From assembly GCF_038396765.1 (NCBI RefSeq), contig NZ_CP150096.1, positions 5,501,001 through 5,565,000 of the forward strand: 64,000 bases of DNA, in the 5' to 3' direction. Each line of letters opens with the position of its first letter. Within the stretch, counting starts at the first letter, position 1. Shown piece by piece: positions 43,366-50,103 of this stretch. This DNA is from Chitinophaga caseinilytica (GTDB taxonomy: Bacteria; Bacteroidota; Bacteroidia; Chitinophagales; Chitinophagaceae). The notes under the pieces were generated by a model. The model was not told where the DNA came from, searched no databases, and saw only the letters and a list, made by a program, of their open reading frames with translations. A program made the position numbers and the translations under genes.

Positions 43366-44099
43366 GCGGTGTAATAATCCCACATGATGCGGAACACTTT
43401 TTCCTTTAGGGCGGGCGTATCGTCGCGCGTGAGGCCTGTCGTTTCTATAGGTTCCAGGAAATGGTAGTCGATGCGATGTGGCCAGGCGTAGAGGAACTTC
43501 CCGGGCACCTGGATTTTCCGGGTGTGAAAGAGAAGTGATGGCATGATGGGGGTTTGCGTATCGATGGCGAGGTTGAAAGCCCCATCGTAGAATTCTTTGA
43601 GCGGCTGGCCGGTGCGGTTGCGGGTCCCTTCCGGGAAGAGGACCATGTGCATGCCCATGGCCAGCGCTTCTTTCATTTTCACGACGCTTTCGCGGCGGGA
43701 GGCTTCGCTGCTGCGGTCTACCATGATGCCACCGATGTGGTACATCATGCCGAACAGCGGGATTTTGCCCATAGACGATTTGGCGAGTGTTTTATTGACG
43801 CCGGGAACGCCGGGCGTGGTCACGGGCACGTCTATCAGTGAATTATGGTTGCAGACCACTACATATTGACGGCCTTTTTCGAAGAATTGGAGCCCTTTGC
43901 GGAAAACGGGGCATCCGATCATGGGCATGTAGAACTTCATCCAAACGCGGCCGATACCCAGAAAATAGCGGGTTTTGCGGGGATCAGGCAGGAAAGAGAT
44001 GATCCAGATAGGGATAAGGACGATGAGCAGGGTAGCCGCGAAGAGCAGCAAACCGTAAACGGCATAAATTCGTCCAACGATATTTTTAAGCCAATTCAT
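43356..44099 (-). CDS. 1-acyl-sn-glycerol-3-phosphate acyltransferase (PlsC-like)
   Basis: A 247-residue membrane-bound acyltransferase. An N-terminal hydrophobic helix (about 14-36) precedes the PlsC domain with block I NHNSLIDVP (the HX4D-type catalytic motif appears as H-N-S-L-I-D), a middle GGIMVDR, block III FPEGTRNRTG and block IV IMPSLLF. The enzyme acylates lysophosphatidate at sn-2 in phospholipid synthesis. It overlaps the convergent VOC gene by 10 bp and starts 26 bp after the end of ung on the same strand, so it is probably cotranscribed with ung. Confidence 0.9.
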   Translation of the reverse strand: MNWLKNIVGRIYAVYGLLLFAATLLIVLIPIWIISFLPDPRKTRYFLGIGRVWMKFYMPMIGCPVFRKGLQFFEKGRQYVVVCNHNSLIDVPVTTPGVPGVNKTLAKSSMGKIPLFGMMYHIGGIMVDRSSEASRRESVVKMKEALAMGMHMVLFPEGTRNRTGQPLKEFYDGAFNLAIDTQTPIMPSLLFHTRKIQVPGKFLYAWPHRIDYHFLEPIETTGLTRDDTPALKEKVFRIMWDYYTAHT

Positions 44100-44125
44100 C
44101 AGTGTGCAAAATAGGTATTCGGATA

Positions 44126-44797
44126 TTATAATTGCCAGTTGACGGGCTCCTGGCCTTGTTTGACGAGCAATTCGTTCGCTTTCGAGAAATGCCGGCAGCC
44201 GAAAAATCCTTTGTCGGCGCTGAATGGCGAAGGATGGGCGGCTTTGAGGACGTGGTGCTTGGTGGCGTCGATCAGCACCTGTTTATCCTGGGCAAAGCGG
44301 CCCCAGAGCATGAAGATGACGCCTTCCTTTTCGTTGGAGATTTTGCGGATGACGGCATCCGTAAAGTTTTCCCAGCCGATTTTGCTGTGCGAAGCGGGCT
44401 CGCCGTCGCGCACGGTGAGGAAAGCGTTGAGGAGGAGCACGCCGCTTTCGGCCCAGGGGGTGAGGTCTCCGGTGTCGGGGATGGCCATGCCGAGGTCCTT
44501 GTTCATTTCCTTGTAGATATTGACGAGGGAGGGCGGTGGTTTCACGCCTTTTTGAACGGAGAAGCATAAACCATGCGCCTGGCCGGGCCCGTGGTACGGG
44601 TCTTGCCCGAGGATGACCACTTTCACCTGGGAGAAGGGGGTTTTCTCGAACGCGTTAAAAATCTGGCTTCCATTTGGATAGATCGTTTTCCCGAGGGCTT
44701 TTTCGTGCTTGAGGAACATCACTATCTGCTCGAAATACGACTTCTGGAACTCTTCTTTCAGCGCATCTTTCCAACTGCTTTCAATCTTTACGTCCAT
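44126..44797 (-). CDS. ung: Uracil-DNA glycosylase, family 1
   Basis: A 223-residue UNG of normal length. The water-activating motif GQDPYHG (Asp66 as general base) is followed by PGQAHGLCFSVQ, and the minor-groove loop AAHPSPFSADKGFFGCRHF carries the catalytic His. The uracil-binding Phe is in the CFSV stretch and LLLNAFLTVRDGEP is also conserved. It removes uracil from DNA after cytosine deamination or dUTP incorporation. It is the first gene of a probable two-gene unit with the PlsC-like acyltransferase. Confidence 0.97.
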   Translation of the reverse strand: MDVKIESSWKDALKEEFQKSYFEQIVMFLKHEKALGKTIYPNGSQIFNAFEKTPFSQVKVVILGQDPYHGPGQAHGLCFSVQKGVKPPPSLVNIYKEMNKDLGMAIPDTGDLTPWAESGVLLLNAFLTVRDGEPASHSKIGWENFTDAVIRKISNEKEGVIFMLWGRFAQDKQVLIDATKHHVLKAAHPSPFSADKGFFGCRHFSKANELLVKQGQEPVNWQL

Positions 44798-44824
44798 TGC
44801 TGTAACTTTGTTTCAGAGGATAAA

Positions 44825-44857
44825 TTTGATTTATTGACGGAAAATTATATAAATTTG
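44825..44857 (+). promoter_or_regulatory. Promoter of tRNA-Arg(TCT)
   Basis: TTTG at 44825-44828, a 21-bp spacer and TAAATTTG at 44850-44857. The tRNA starts 31 bp after the box, giving a leader of about 25 nt. Confidence 0.55.
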
Positions 44858-44887
44858 CACTCCCAATAAAAAATTTATTGTGAATCC

Positions 44888-44961
44888 GGACCGGTAGCTC
44901 AGCTGGATAGAGCAGCTGCCTTCTAAGCAGCAGGTCATTGGTTCGAATCCAATCCGGTTCA
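44888..44961 (+). tRNA. tRNA-Arg (anticodon TCT)
   Basis: A 74-nt tRNA. The acceptor GGACCGG (44888-44894) pairs with CCGGTTC (44954-44960, one G-U pair), with discriminator A44961. The anticodon stem GCTGC/GCAGC encloses CTTCTAA with anticodon TCT at 44922-44924. The T arm is ATTGG-TTCGAAT-CCAAT. No CCA is encoded. It reads AGA/AGG. A low-GC gene lies immediately downstream. Confidence 0.97.
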
Positions 44962-44967
44962 CTTTTC

Positions 44968-45001
44968 AGCCAAATCAGCTCAAACTGGTTTGGCTTTTTT
45001 T
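44968..45001 (+). terminator. Terminator of tRNA-Arg(TCT)
   Basis: An 11-bp stem (AGCCAAATCAG at 44968-44978 with CTGGTTTGGCT at 44985-44995, one wobble), a 6-base loop and a T7 tract, directly behind the tRNA. Confidence 0.85.
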
Positions 45002-45121
45002 ATGGGATTCTCCGCTATCCCAGGCACTTCCCATCCAATACATTCCCTTTTACATTCGGTCTAATTCGTCCCAATCCAATTTATAGATTATCACGTATTT
45101 GTATGCTAAAAAAGTTTTTCA

Positions 45122-45760
45122 ATGGAAATTTCACAAATCATCGATTTTTTGGAGGCACCGGGTACTCGTTGGGGATCCAGATCCCATGAAAGGGTAATAA
45201 ACAATTTTGACATCCAACCTTATGAATTTTTACGGTTTGCAGAACAAGATCTTGCCGCAGAATATGACCACAAATTAATTAACGCGTTGTCCAATGCCAA
45301 GCGTGCATTGGATAGTCAAGTCGATACTCTCCTTATTGGATTTGATTTTTACCAACAAGCAAAAAATAAAACGTGGAGCTTCCCTAAAAAGCTGGAAATC
45401 ATTCAAAAACTAGGCATTTTGGCACCCAGGGTTTTGAGAAAAATCAATACTACCAGAAACTTGATGGAACATGATTTTGTAAAACCTCAGATCGACAAGG
45501 TGGAAGATTTCGTAGATATTACCTCCCTCTTTCTTGCATCCACGGATAAATATATCATGAACTTACCCGGAGAATGTGAATTTGAAAACGACGACCACAA
45601 AGATTATTGGTTGAGAATGAACTTGGACATCGAAGCCCCCAAACTATCAGTAATGGTTGTCAGCAAAGTGGCTGAAAATTTCGAAATAGACTTTAACAGT
45701 AATCATCCCGATTATCTCACTTTGCTAAAAGGTTACCTTCGGATTGGTAACGCCTATTAG
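45122..45760 (+). CDS. HEPN-like protein in a low-GC segment
   Basis: A 212-residue mostly helical protein. It contains RNLMEH at residues 112-117, the R-x4-H signature of HEPN ribonucleases (with Asn after the Arg, as in active members). This lies in a helix after FPKKLEIIQKLGILAPRVLRKINTT and before VEDFVDITSLFLAS, the helix order expected for the fold. The first helix would be YDHKLINALSNAKRALDSQV. HEPN proteins are RNases of toxin-antitoxin, abortive-infection and CRISPR systems, or nucleic-acid binders. No antitoxin or nucleotidyltransferase partner is adjacent. GC is about 32% in a sample line against nearly 60% around it, and it follows a tRNA gene, so it was probably acquired. Confidence 0.62.
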   Translation: MEISQIIDFLEAPGTRWGSRSHERVINNFDIQPYEFLRFAEQDLAAEYDHKLINALSNAKRALDSQVDTLLIGFDFYQQAKNKTWSFPKKLEIIQKLGILAPRVLRKINTTRNLMEHDFVKPQIDKVEDFVDITSLFLASTDKYIMNLPGECEFENDDHKDYWLRMNLDIEAPKLSVMVVSKVAENFEIDFNSNHPDYLTLLKGYLRIGNAY

Positions 45761-45770
45761 TCCTAATTAG

Positions 45771-46784
45771 TTATTTTCTTCCTTTCATCGTCTCCATCAA
45801 CTCCGCATTCGCCACTTTCATGATAAAATAAGGGTGCTCCGCTCCTTTCCGGCTCACCATCACGAGGAACGGCTCATCGAAATACAGGTGCTTCACCGGC
45901 AACACGTCATCTATGACTGTCGCGGCGCTATCCATGATAACCGCTTCACTTTCGACGATCACGCCTTTTTCATCCAGCTCGAAAGCGGTGCGCTGTTCCG
46001 CTACCTTTATTTGAAGCATCTGGCCGCGGACCGCCACGAGTTGGTCTATCAATTCCGAAAAAACCGTGGACAAATTAAACCGCACCACCGGGATTTTGAC
46101 CACGTCCTCCTCCCCGATGAAATATTTCCAGAGATGCTTCCCCTTCGCCTTTTCCTTTTGCCCTTTGGCGATCGCGGCATCCACACGGCTGCGCATATTG
46201 GAAAGCTTTTCGCCCTCGGCAAACCCTTTCGCCAGGATCATCTCATCCTGCTCCGGGCCCGGCGTGAGCCGGATGACGAATTTATCGTCGCCCTCATAAT
46301 ACAGCACCCCGATCTGCCCTGCCATTGCAGCGTTGAAGACAGGCATGCCGAAGGCTTTCACGGTCGATTTCTTCCCGAAAACCATCCCACCTTCCACTGG
46401 ATCGAAAGGCACCGCAAAAGGCAAATTGCGCTGGAAGGCCGCCGTTACTTTTATATCATCGCCCATTACTTCCACTGTTGCCTGGTAATCTCCCGGCAAC
46501 AGGGATTTTTCCTCCTTCCGCGACGCATTCAACCGGCGGATCAGCGGCAACGTGCTTTCCTGGTCGCCGCCCATGAATCCGCAAAGACTGTCCCAGGCCA
46601 TCGCGAAGCTCGCCGCATAAATGATATTATCTCCCGGCTCACCGGGGTGGTTGGGCACGGGCACGAAAGCCGTCCGCATAGACGAATCGATGCGCCTGGC
46701 ACCGGTTTCGCCGCCGCGCGCGCCGTGCTGCTGGCAACCGGCCACAATCAACAGTAAAATGGGGAAAATGAGGGTACGGTGCAT
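45771..46784 (-). CDS. Serpin-like lipoprotein (tentative)
   Basis: A 337-residue lipoprotein (signal MHRTLIFPILLLIVAGC, Cys17). Several stretches recall serpins in the right order: NIIYAASFAMAWDSLCGF near the start (compare NIVFSPLSI), FNAAMAGQIGVLYYEG in the middle, and KIPVVRFNLSTVF. Then FELDEKGVIVESEAV resembles the hinge and reactive-loop entry, and LYFDEPFLVMVSRK resembles the closing strand of serpins. The length also fits. The similarity is distant and the reactive loop region is shorter and more polar than in inhibitory serpins, so inhibition is unproven. It would face the periplasm or cell surface. Alternatively an unrelated lipoprotein. Confidence 0.5.
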   Translation of the reverse strand: MHRTLIFPILLLIVAGCQQHGARGGETGARRIDSSMRTAFVPVPNHPGEPGDNIIYAASFAMAWDSLCGFMGGDQESTLPLIRRLNASRKEEKSLLPGDYQATVEVMGDDIKVTAAFQRNLPFAVPFDPVEGGMVFGKKSTVKAFGMPVFNAAMAGQIGVLYYEGDDKFVIRLTPGPEQDEMILAKGFAEGEKLSNMRSRVDAAIAKGQKEKAKGKHLWKYFIGEEDVVKIPVVRFNLSTVFSELIDQLVAVRGQMLQIKVAEQRTAFELDEKGVIVESEAVIMDSAATVIDDVLPVKHLYFDEPFLVMVSRKGAEHPYFIMKVANAELMETMKGRK

Positions 46785-46801
46785 AGGATGTAATCAGGTA
46801 T

Positions 46802-47761
46802 TCAAAGATCCTTCTTTCCTTCGAAAGTGCGTTTATACCACCGCACGAGGCGCTTCCCGGGCTTCATATATTCCCGCCAGCGCGCGTCTAGATGATGTTC
46901 CTTCCGCAGAAACGCGGCATCCGCCTCGGTTTGCGGCACTATCGACGCCGGATGAACGATCGGCATGGGCATTTCCACGATGGGCATGAACGCGAACGGA
47001 TCGGGCTTATCCGCATGCGTATGCGTGGACCCCGTCCCGAACCCGATGTTGGTGATCAGGTTCACATTCGGCGCAATGCTGAGCCCGCCTTCAAAGAAAG
47101 CGAGGAAGTTGAACTGGTAATCCCAGGTATCGATCTCGCCGGATTTGAGTTTCCGGAAAATGTACAGCCAGTCGCTCACGAGGAAGCGGTCTTTCATCAC
47201 TTTTTTCAACGCAGCTTCGGCACTTTCATCGGTATAACGCTCGAGATTGCGGTCGTATTGCCGCCAAACCCTCCTCCAGCTGGCCCATCCCCAGACATTG
47301 AGGTAACCGGAGAAATAATAGCTCCCCTCGCCCCATTGCCTCCCGAATTGCTTATTGGTACCCGCGATATGGAAAACCTGGTCGGTGTGCCGGTAACGTT
47401 TCAGCATCTGGTCGCAAAAGGCGAAAAAACTCGTGGCGGGCAGGCAATCGTCTTCCAAAACGATCCCTTCTTCTTCGTTGTCGAAAAACCAGGTGATGCC
47501 ATCGGAAACGGCGATTTTACAGCCTTTGTTGACTTCGCTGAAAAGGGTTTTCACTTCGCAGTCCCAATCCACGTTCTGCACGATGCGGCGCACTTCCGCG
47601 CAACCGGCGTCGTCGTCTGGCCTGCCAGCCCGGGGGCCGTCGGCCGCGATATACAGTCTGGACGGTTTGACCGCACGGATGCGGTCGAAAACTTGTTGTG
47701 TAGTGCCTGGCCGGTTGAAAACGATGAACAACACGGGCGATTGTACCTTATATTCTGTCAT
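46802..47761 (-). CDS. Nucleotide-diphospho-sugar glycosyltransferase (GT-A fold)
   Basis: A 319-residue protein. It opens with VQSPVLFIVFNRPGTTQQVFDRI, continues with PSRLYIAADGPRAGRPDD and has a DxD-like acidic motif in EEEGIVLEDDCLP, followed by YYFSGYLNVWGWASWRRVW. This is the hemolysin-associated or HlpA-like group of GT-A glycosyltransferases common in Bacteroidota polysaccharide regions. The start was placed at MTEYKV; four residues further upstream are possible. The donor and acceptor sugars are not visible. It is divergent from another glycosyltransferase gene, 152 bp away. No membrane helix is seen. Confidence 0.83.
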   Translation of the reverse strand: MTEYKVQSPVLFIVFNRPGTTQQVFDRIRAVKPSRLYIAADGPRAGRPDDDAGCAEVRRIVQNVDWDCEVKTLFSEVNKGCKIAVSDGITWFFDNEEEGIVLEDDCLPATSFFAFCDQMLKRYRHTDQVFHIAGTNKQFGRQWGEGSYYFSGYLNVWGWASWRRVWRQYDRNLERYTDESAEAALKKVMKDRFLVSDWLYIFRKLKSGEIDTWDYQFNFLAFFEGGLSIAPNVNLITNIGFGTGSTHTHADKPDPFAFMPIVEMPMPIVHPASIVPQTEADAAFLRKEHHLDARWREYMKPGKRLVRWYKRTFEGKKDL

Positions 47762-47880
47762 GTCCCAAAGCAAACGGATCGCAGCGCCGATATGTTACAA
47801 AAGGCCCTGCTTGCCTGATCTTCGTTCAAATGTAATAAATTTCTGATAGGAATGAGGCGGTGGATGCGGCCTCAAAATCC

Positions 47881-47888
47881 TACATTTG
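47881..47888 (+). promoter_or_regulatory. -7 promoter box of the GT2 gene
   Basis: TACATTTG is a perfect TAnnTTTG box 25 bp before the chosen ATG. It supports that start over the upstream in-frame Met at 47860, which would lie before the box. Confidence 0.55.
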
Positions 47889-47913
47889 CCCTCCTAAAGC
47901 AATTCCAAAAAGC

Positions 47914-48654
47914 ATGAACGCCGTCCCGAAGGTTTCCATCGTCATCGCCACATTCAACGCCATGGTGCATCTGCCCGAATGCCTCGCGTCTATCCAGCGG
48001 CTGGGGCGGACAGACCTGGAGATCGTTATCGTGGACGGAGGGAGTACCGACGGCACCGTGGAGTACGTGCGCTCGCTGGAATGGCCGCACCTGCGCTGGG
48101 TGAGCGAAAAAGACAAAGGCATCTACGACGCGCTGAACAAAGGCGCGCGCATGGCGAAAGGCACCTGGGTGCAGTTCCTGGGGTCAGACGACCGGTTGCT
48201 GGAAGGCTTCTCCAGGCTGGCAGACCAGCTCAGTGATCCCGATACCATTTATTATGCGAACAGCGAGGAATGGTATTATGGCGACACGAAGCCCGACTAC
48301 ATCCTGCTCGGCGGCAAATTCAGCAATTACCGTATCGCCAAATACCCGGTGAACCACCAGGCGATCGTTTACCCCACAAAAATCTTCGCCACCCATTCCT
48401 ACAACCTCAAATACCGGATCTTCGCCGACTACGCCCTCAACATCCAGCTGTGGGGCAACCGGCAATATAAAAAACGCTACGTTCCCCTCTACATCGCGAG
48501 CTACAACATGAACGGCTTCTCCTCTACCATGCGCGATATGGAATTCCGGGCAGACAAGCCCGCGCTGGTGCGGCAGCACCTCGGCTGGCTGGTGTATTGG
48601 CGGCTGGAGTTGAAGCGATGGAAAAAGAAACGGGAAGGCGATCTCGACTGGTAA
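47914..48654 (+). CDS. Glycosyltransferase family 2 protein
   Basis: A 246-residue GT2 enzyme. The nucleotide-binding start VSIVIATFNAMVHLPECLASIQ is followed by LEIVIVDGGSTDGT (first acidic motif), SEKDKGIYDALNKGARMAKGTW and the metal-binding FLGSDDRL. This combination (DGGSTDGT with DKGIYDALNKG) is typical of WcaA-like transferases in lipopolysaccharide and capsule synthesis. The C-terminus is basic and aromatic (WRLELKRWKKK) and may sit on the membrane. It is divergent from another glycosyltransferase, but no larger polysaccharide cluster is present. The start is set by the -7 box upstream. Confidence 0.9.
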   Translation: MNAVPKVSIVIATFNAMVHLPECLASIQRLGRTDLEIVIVDGGSTDGTVEYVRSLEWPHLRWVSEKDKGIYDALNKGARMAKGTWVQFLGSDDRLLEGFSRLADQLSDPDTIYYANSEEWYYGDTKPDYILLGGKFSNYRIAKYPVNHQAIVYPTKIFATHSYNLKYRIFADYALNIQLWGNRQYKKRYVPLYIASYNMNGFSSTMRDMEFRADKPALVRQHLGWLVYWRLELKRWKKKREGDLDW

Positions 48655-48671
48655 GCCGGGTTCATGACAGG

Positions 48672-48950
48672 TCAGGAAGGAAAGGAATTACCGTTGATAT
48701 GCGGGGAATGGTTACTTTCTGCCGGCACCACGGAGAAAAATGAGTGGGGATGCACGCGCAGGGCTTCTGCCAGCTCCAGGAGCGTAGACAGCTGCGGATC
48801 GATGTCGGCCCGCTCGATCTTGGAGATGCTGGCATGGTCTACCCGGCACATAGCAGCCAGCCTCCGGAGGCTGAGCCCCGCAGATTGCCTGATCTTTCTG
48901 ATGTTCTGACCAATGGCTTTCCGTTCTATATGCTGGTTGCCGTTCGCCAT
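48672..48950 (-). CDS. XRE family transcriptional regulator
   Basis: A 92-residue protein with a classical HTH_3 domain at residues 11-66: IGQNIRKIRQSAGLSLRRLAAMCRVDHASISKIERADIDPQLSTLLELAEAL. The recognition helix is HASISKIERA. The remaining tail (SFFSVVPAESNHSPH) is short and disordered. It is divergent from a 77-residue gene 105 bp away. A perfect 22-bp palindrome lies between them and is the likely operator for this dimeric regulator. The start at MANGN is chosen because the longer frame runs into that palindrome. Confidence 0.87.
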   Translation of the reverse strand: MANGNQHIERKAIGQNIRKIRQSAGLSLRRLAAMCRVDHASISKIERADIDPQLSTLLELAEALRVHPHSFFSVVPAESNHSPHINGNSFPS

Positions 48951-48989
48951 GCGATTGCGGCAGCCAAATTGACTTTTTCTTTCCAAAAG

Positions 48990-49011
48990 TTGTTGGGCCA
49001 TGGCCCAACAA
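48990..49011. promoter_or_regulatory. Perfect 22-bp palindrome, candidate XRE operator
   Basis: The 11-bp arms TTGTTGGGCCA and TGGCCCAACAA are exact reverse complements with no spacer, centred between 49000 and 49001. The site lies 39 bp before the XRE gene start and 44 bp before the divergent 77-residue gene. Confidence 0.65.
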
Positions 49012-49055
49012 GGCAAAATTTCCTTAACTTCCCATTGACAAATTCATCCACATCC

Positions 49056-49289
49056 ATGACCGACCACCCCCTTCACGAAAAGATCCTTCGCTTCCTGGAA
49101 CGTTTGCAGCACCTGGGCCCCACGTTCGTACACATCCGGCTTACCGGCAACGAAACCCATTACCTGCACAACCAGCCCATCCGCTACGTTTCGGTGGATG
49201 GCGAACCCTACACTTCCCAACACTATTTCCCGGCTTCCCCCGTTTCATCCAGCGTCATTATCCTCGCAAAAGATATTCACCCCCGGTGA
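49056..49289 (+). CDS. 77-residue protein of unknown function
   Basis: A small protein (MTDHPLHEKILRFLERLQHL at the start), with an amphipathic N-terminal helix, a central beta part (FVHIRLTGNETHYLHN, IRYVSVDGEPY) and a C-terminal strand SSSVIILAKDIHP. It is rich in His and Tyr, has no Cys, signal peptide or membrane helix and belongs to no family I recognise. It is divergent from the XRE gene across a perfect palindrome and has its own terminator, so the pair probably share control by the XRE protein. A toxin/antitoxin-like pairing is possible but unsupported by any motif. Confidence 0.62.
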   Translation: MTDHPLHEKILRFLERLQHLGPTFVHIRLTGNETHYLHNQPIRYVSVDGEPYTSQHYFPASPVSSSVIILAKDIHPR

Positions 49290-49317
49290 ATTTTTAATAC
49301 ATTATGGACATCATACC

Positions 49318-49344
49318 AACCGGGCATTCCTGCCCGGTTTTTTT
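49318..49344 (+). terminator. Terminator of the 77-residue gene
   Basis: A 9-bp perfect stem (AACCGGGCA at 49318-49326 with TGCCCGGTT at 49331-49339), a TTCC loop and a T7 tract. Confidence 0.88.
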
Positions 49345-49437
49345 ATCTTGATAAGCCACCCCGCTTTCAATTGTAAAATCAGGGCCTTATATTTATACAT
49401 ATTTAATTTTCTTTAATCCCTTACACTACACACCCAC

Positions 49438-50022
49438 ATGAAAAAACTGCTATTGCTGTTTGGCGTATGCCTGTCTTCCACCTGTGCCTTTTCCCAATCT
49501 TTCATGCACGGAGCCGGCGTTTCGGCGTTTTTCGAGAAGTATAAGGACGTAGACATGAGCACCGCCGTCGGTTTCACCTACTCCCCGCGCCTCAATTTCG
49601 TGGAAACCGAAAGCATGTCCGTTTCCGTCGGCATTCCCATCAGCCTGGCCTTCTCCGGCAGCGGCCAGTACAATTCCCGCGAAGGGGCTACAGACGATTT
49701 CAAGCTGGGCATCCTCATCAACGCCCCCGTGATCGTGAACCTCAACTTCGGCGCAGGTTCCACACCCGATAACGAAAGCCGCCTCGGTGGCTTCATCGGC
49801 GGCGGCGGCGGCTTCCATTGGGGCGCTTCCACCGATCAGCTGGACCAGAACGGCAACGTGAAAAACGTAGGCGGCACCACTTTCGGGTACACCGGTAACG
49901 CCGGCGTTCGGTTCGCCATAGGAGACATGGGCAACACCCTGGAAATCAAGGCCTCCTACTTCAAAGGCGTCAACGAAAACAAATTGGACCTCATCGGCAT
50001 CGCGGGCATCTTCAACTTCTGA
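49438..50022 (+). CDS. Small outer-membrane beta-barrel protein
   Basis: A 194-residue exported protein (signal peptide ending CAFSQ). The mature part is Gly-rich with alternating amphipathic strands (MSVSVGIPISLAFSG, LGILINAPVIVNLNFGAG, LGGFIGGGGGFHWG, TLEIKASYF) and ends in a terminal aromatic strand (IAGIFNF), as expected for an eight-stranded outer-membrane barrel. Such proteins often serve as adhesins or structural barrels; no specific role can be given. It stands alone, bounded by a bidirectional terminator shared with lptD. Confidence 0.78.
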   Translation: MKKLLLLFGVCLSSTCAFSQSFMHGAGVSAFFEKYKDVDMSTAVGFTYSPRLNFVETESMSVSVGIPISLAFSGSGQYNSREGATDDFKLGILINAPVIVNLNFGAGSTPDNESRLGGFIGGGGGFHWGASTDQLDQNGNVKNVGGTTFGYTGNAGVRFAIGDMGNTLEIKASYFKGVNENKLDLIGIAGIFNF

Positions 50023-50045
50023 TCCCCCCGGCCATCCACCCAAAT

Positions 50046-50076
50046 AAAAAGGCTGACCGCTTTGGTCAGCCTTTTT
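50046..50076. terminator. Bidirectional terminator between the barrel gene and lptD
   Basis: A perfect stem AAAAAGGCTGACC/GGTCAGCCTTTTT (50046-50058 with 50064-50076), a 5-base loop, and A and T runs that work on both strands. Confidence 0.9.
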
Positions 50077-50103
50077 ATTTGTCCGGGAAACACCGCTCCC
50101 CCG

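Noticed and set aside
44962..45121. Integrase attachment site downstream of tRNA-Arg
   Set aside because: No duplicated 3' end of the tRNA and no integrase gene were found near the low-GC gene; only its composition suggests transfer.
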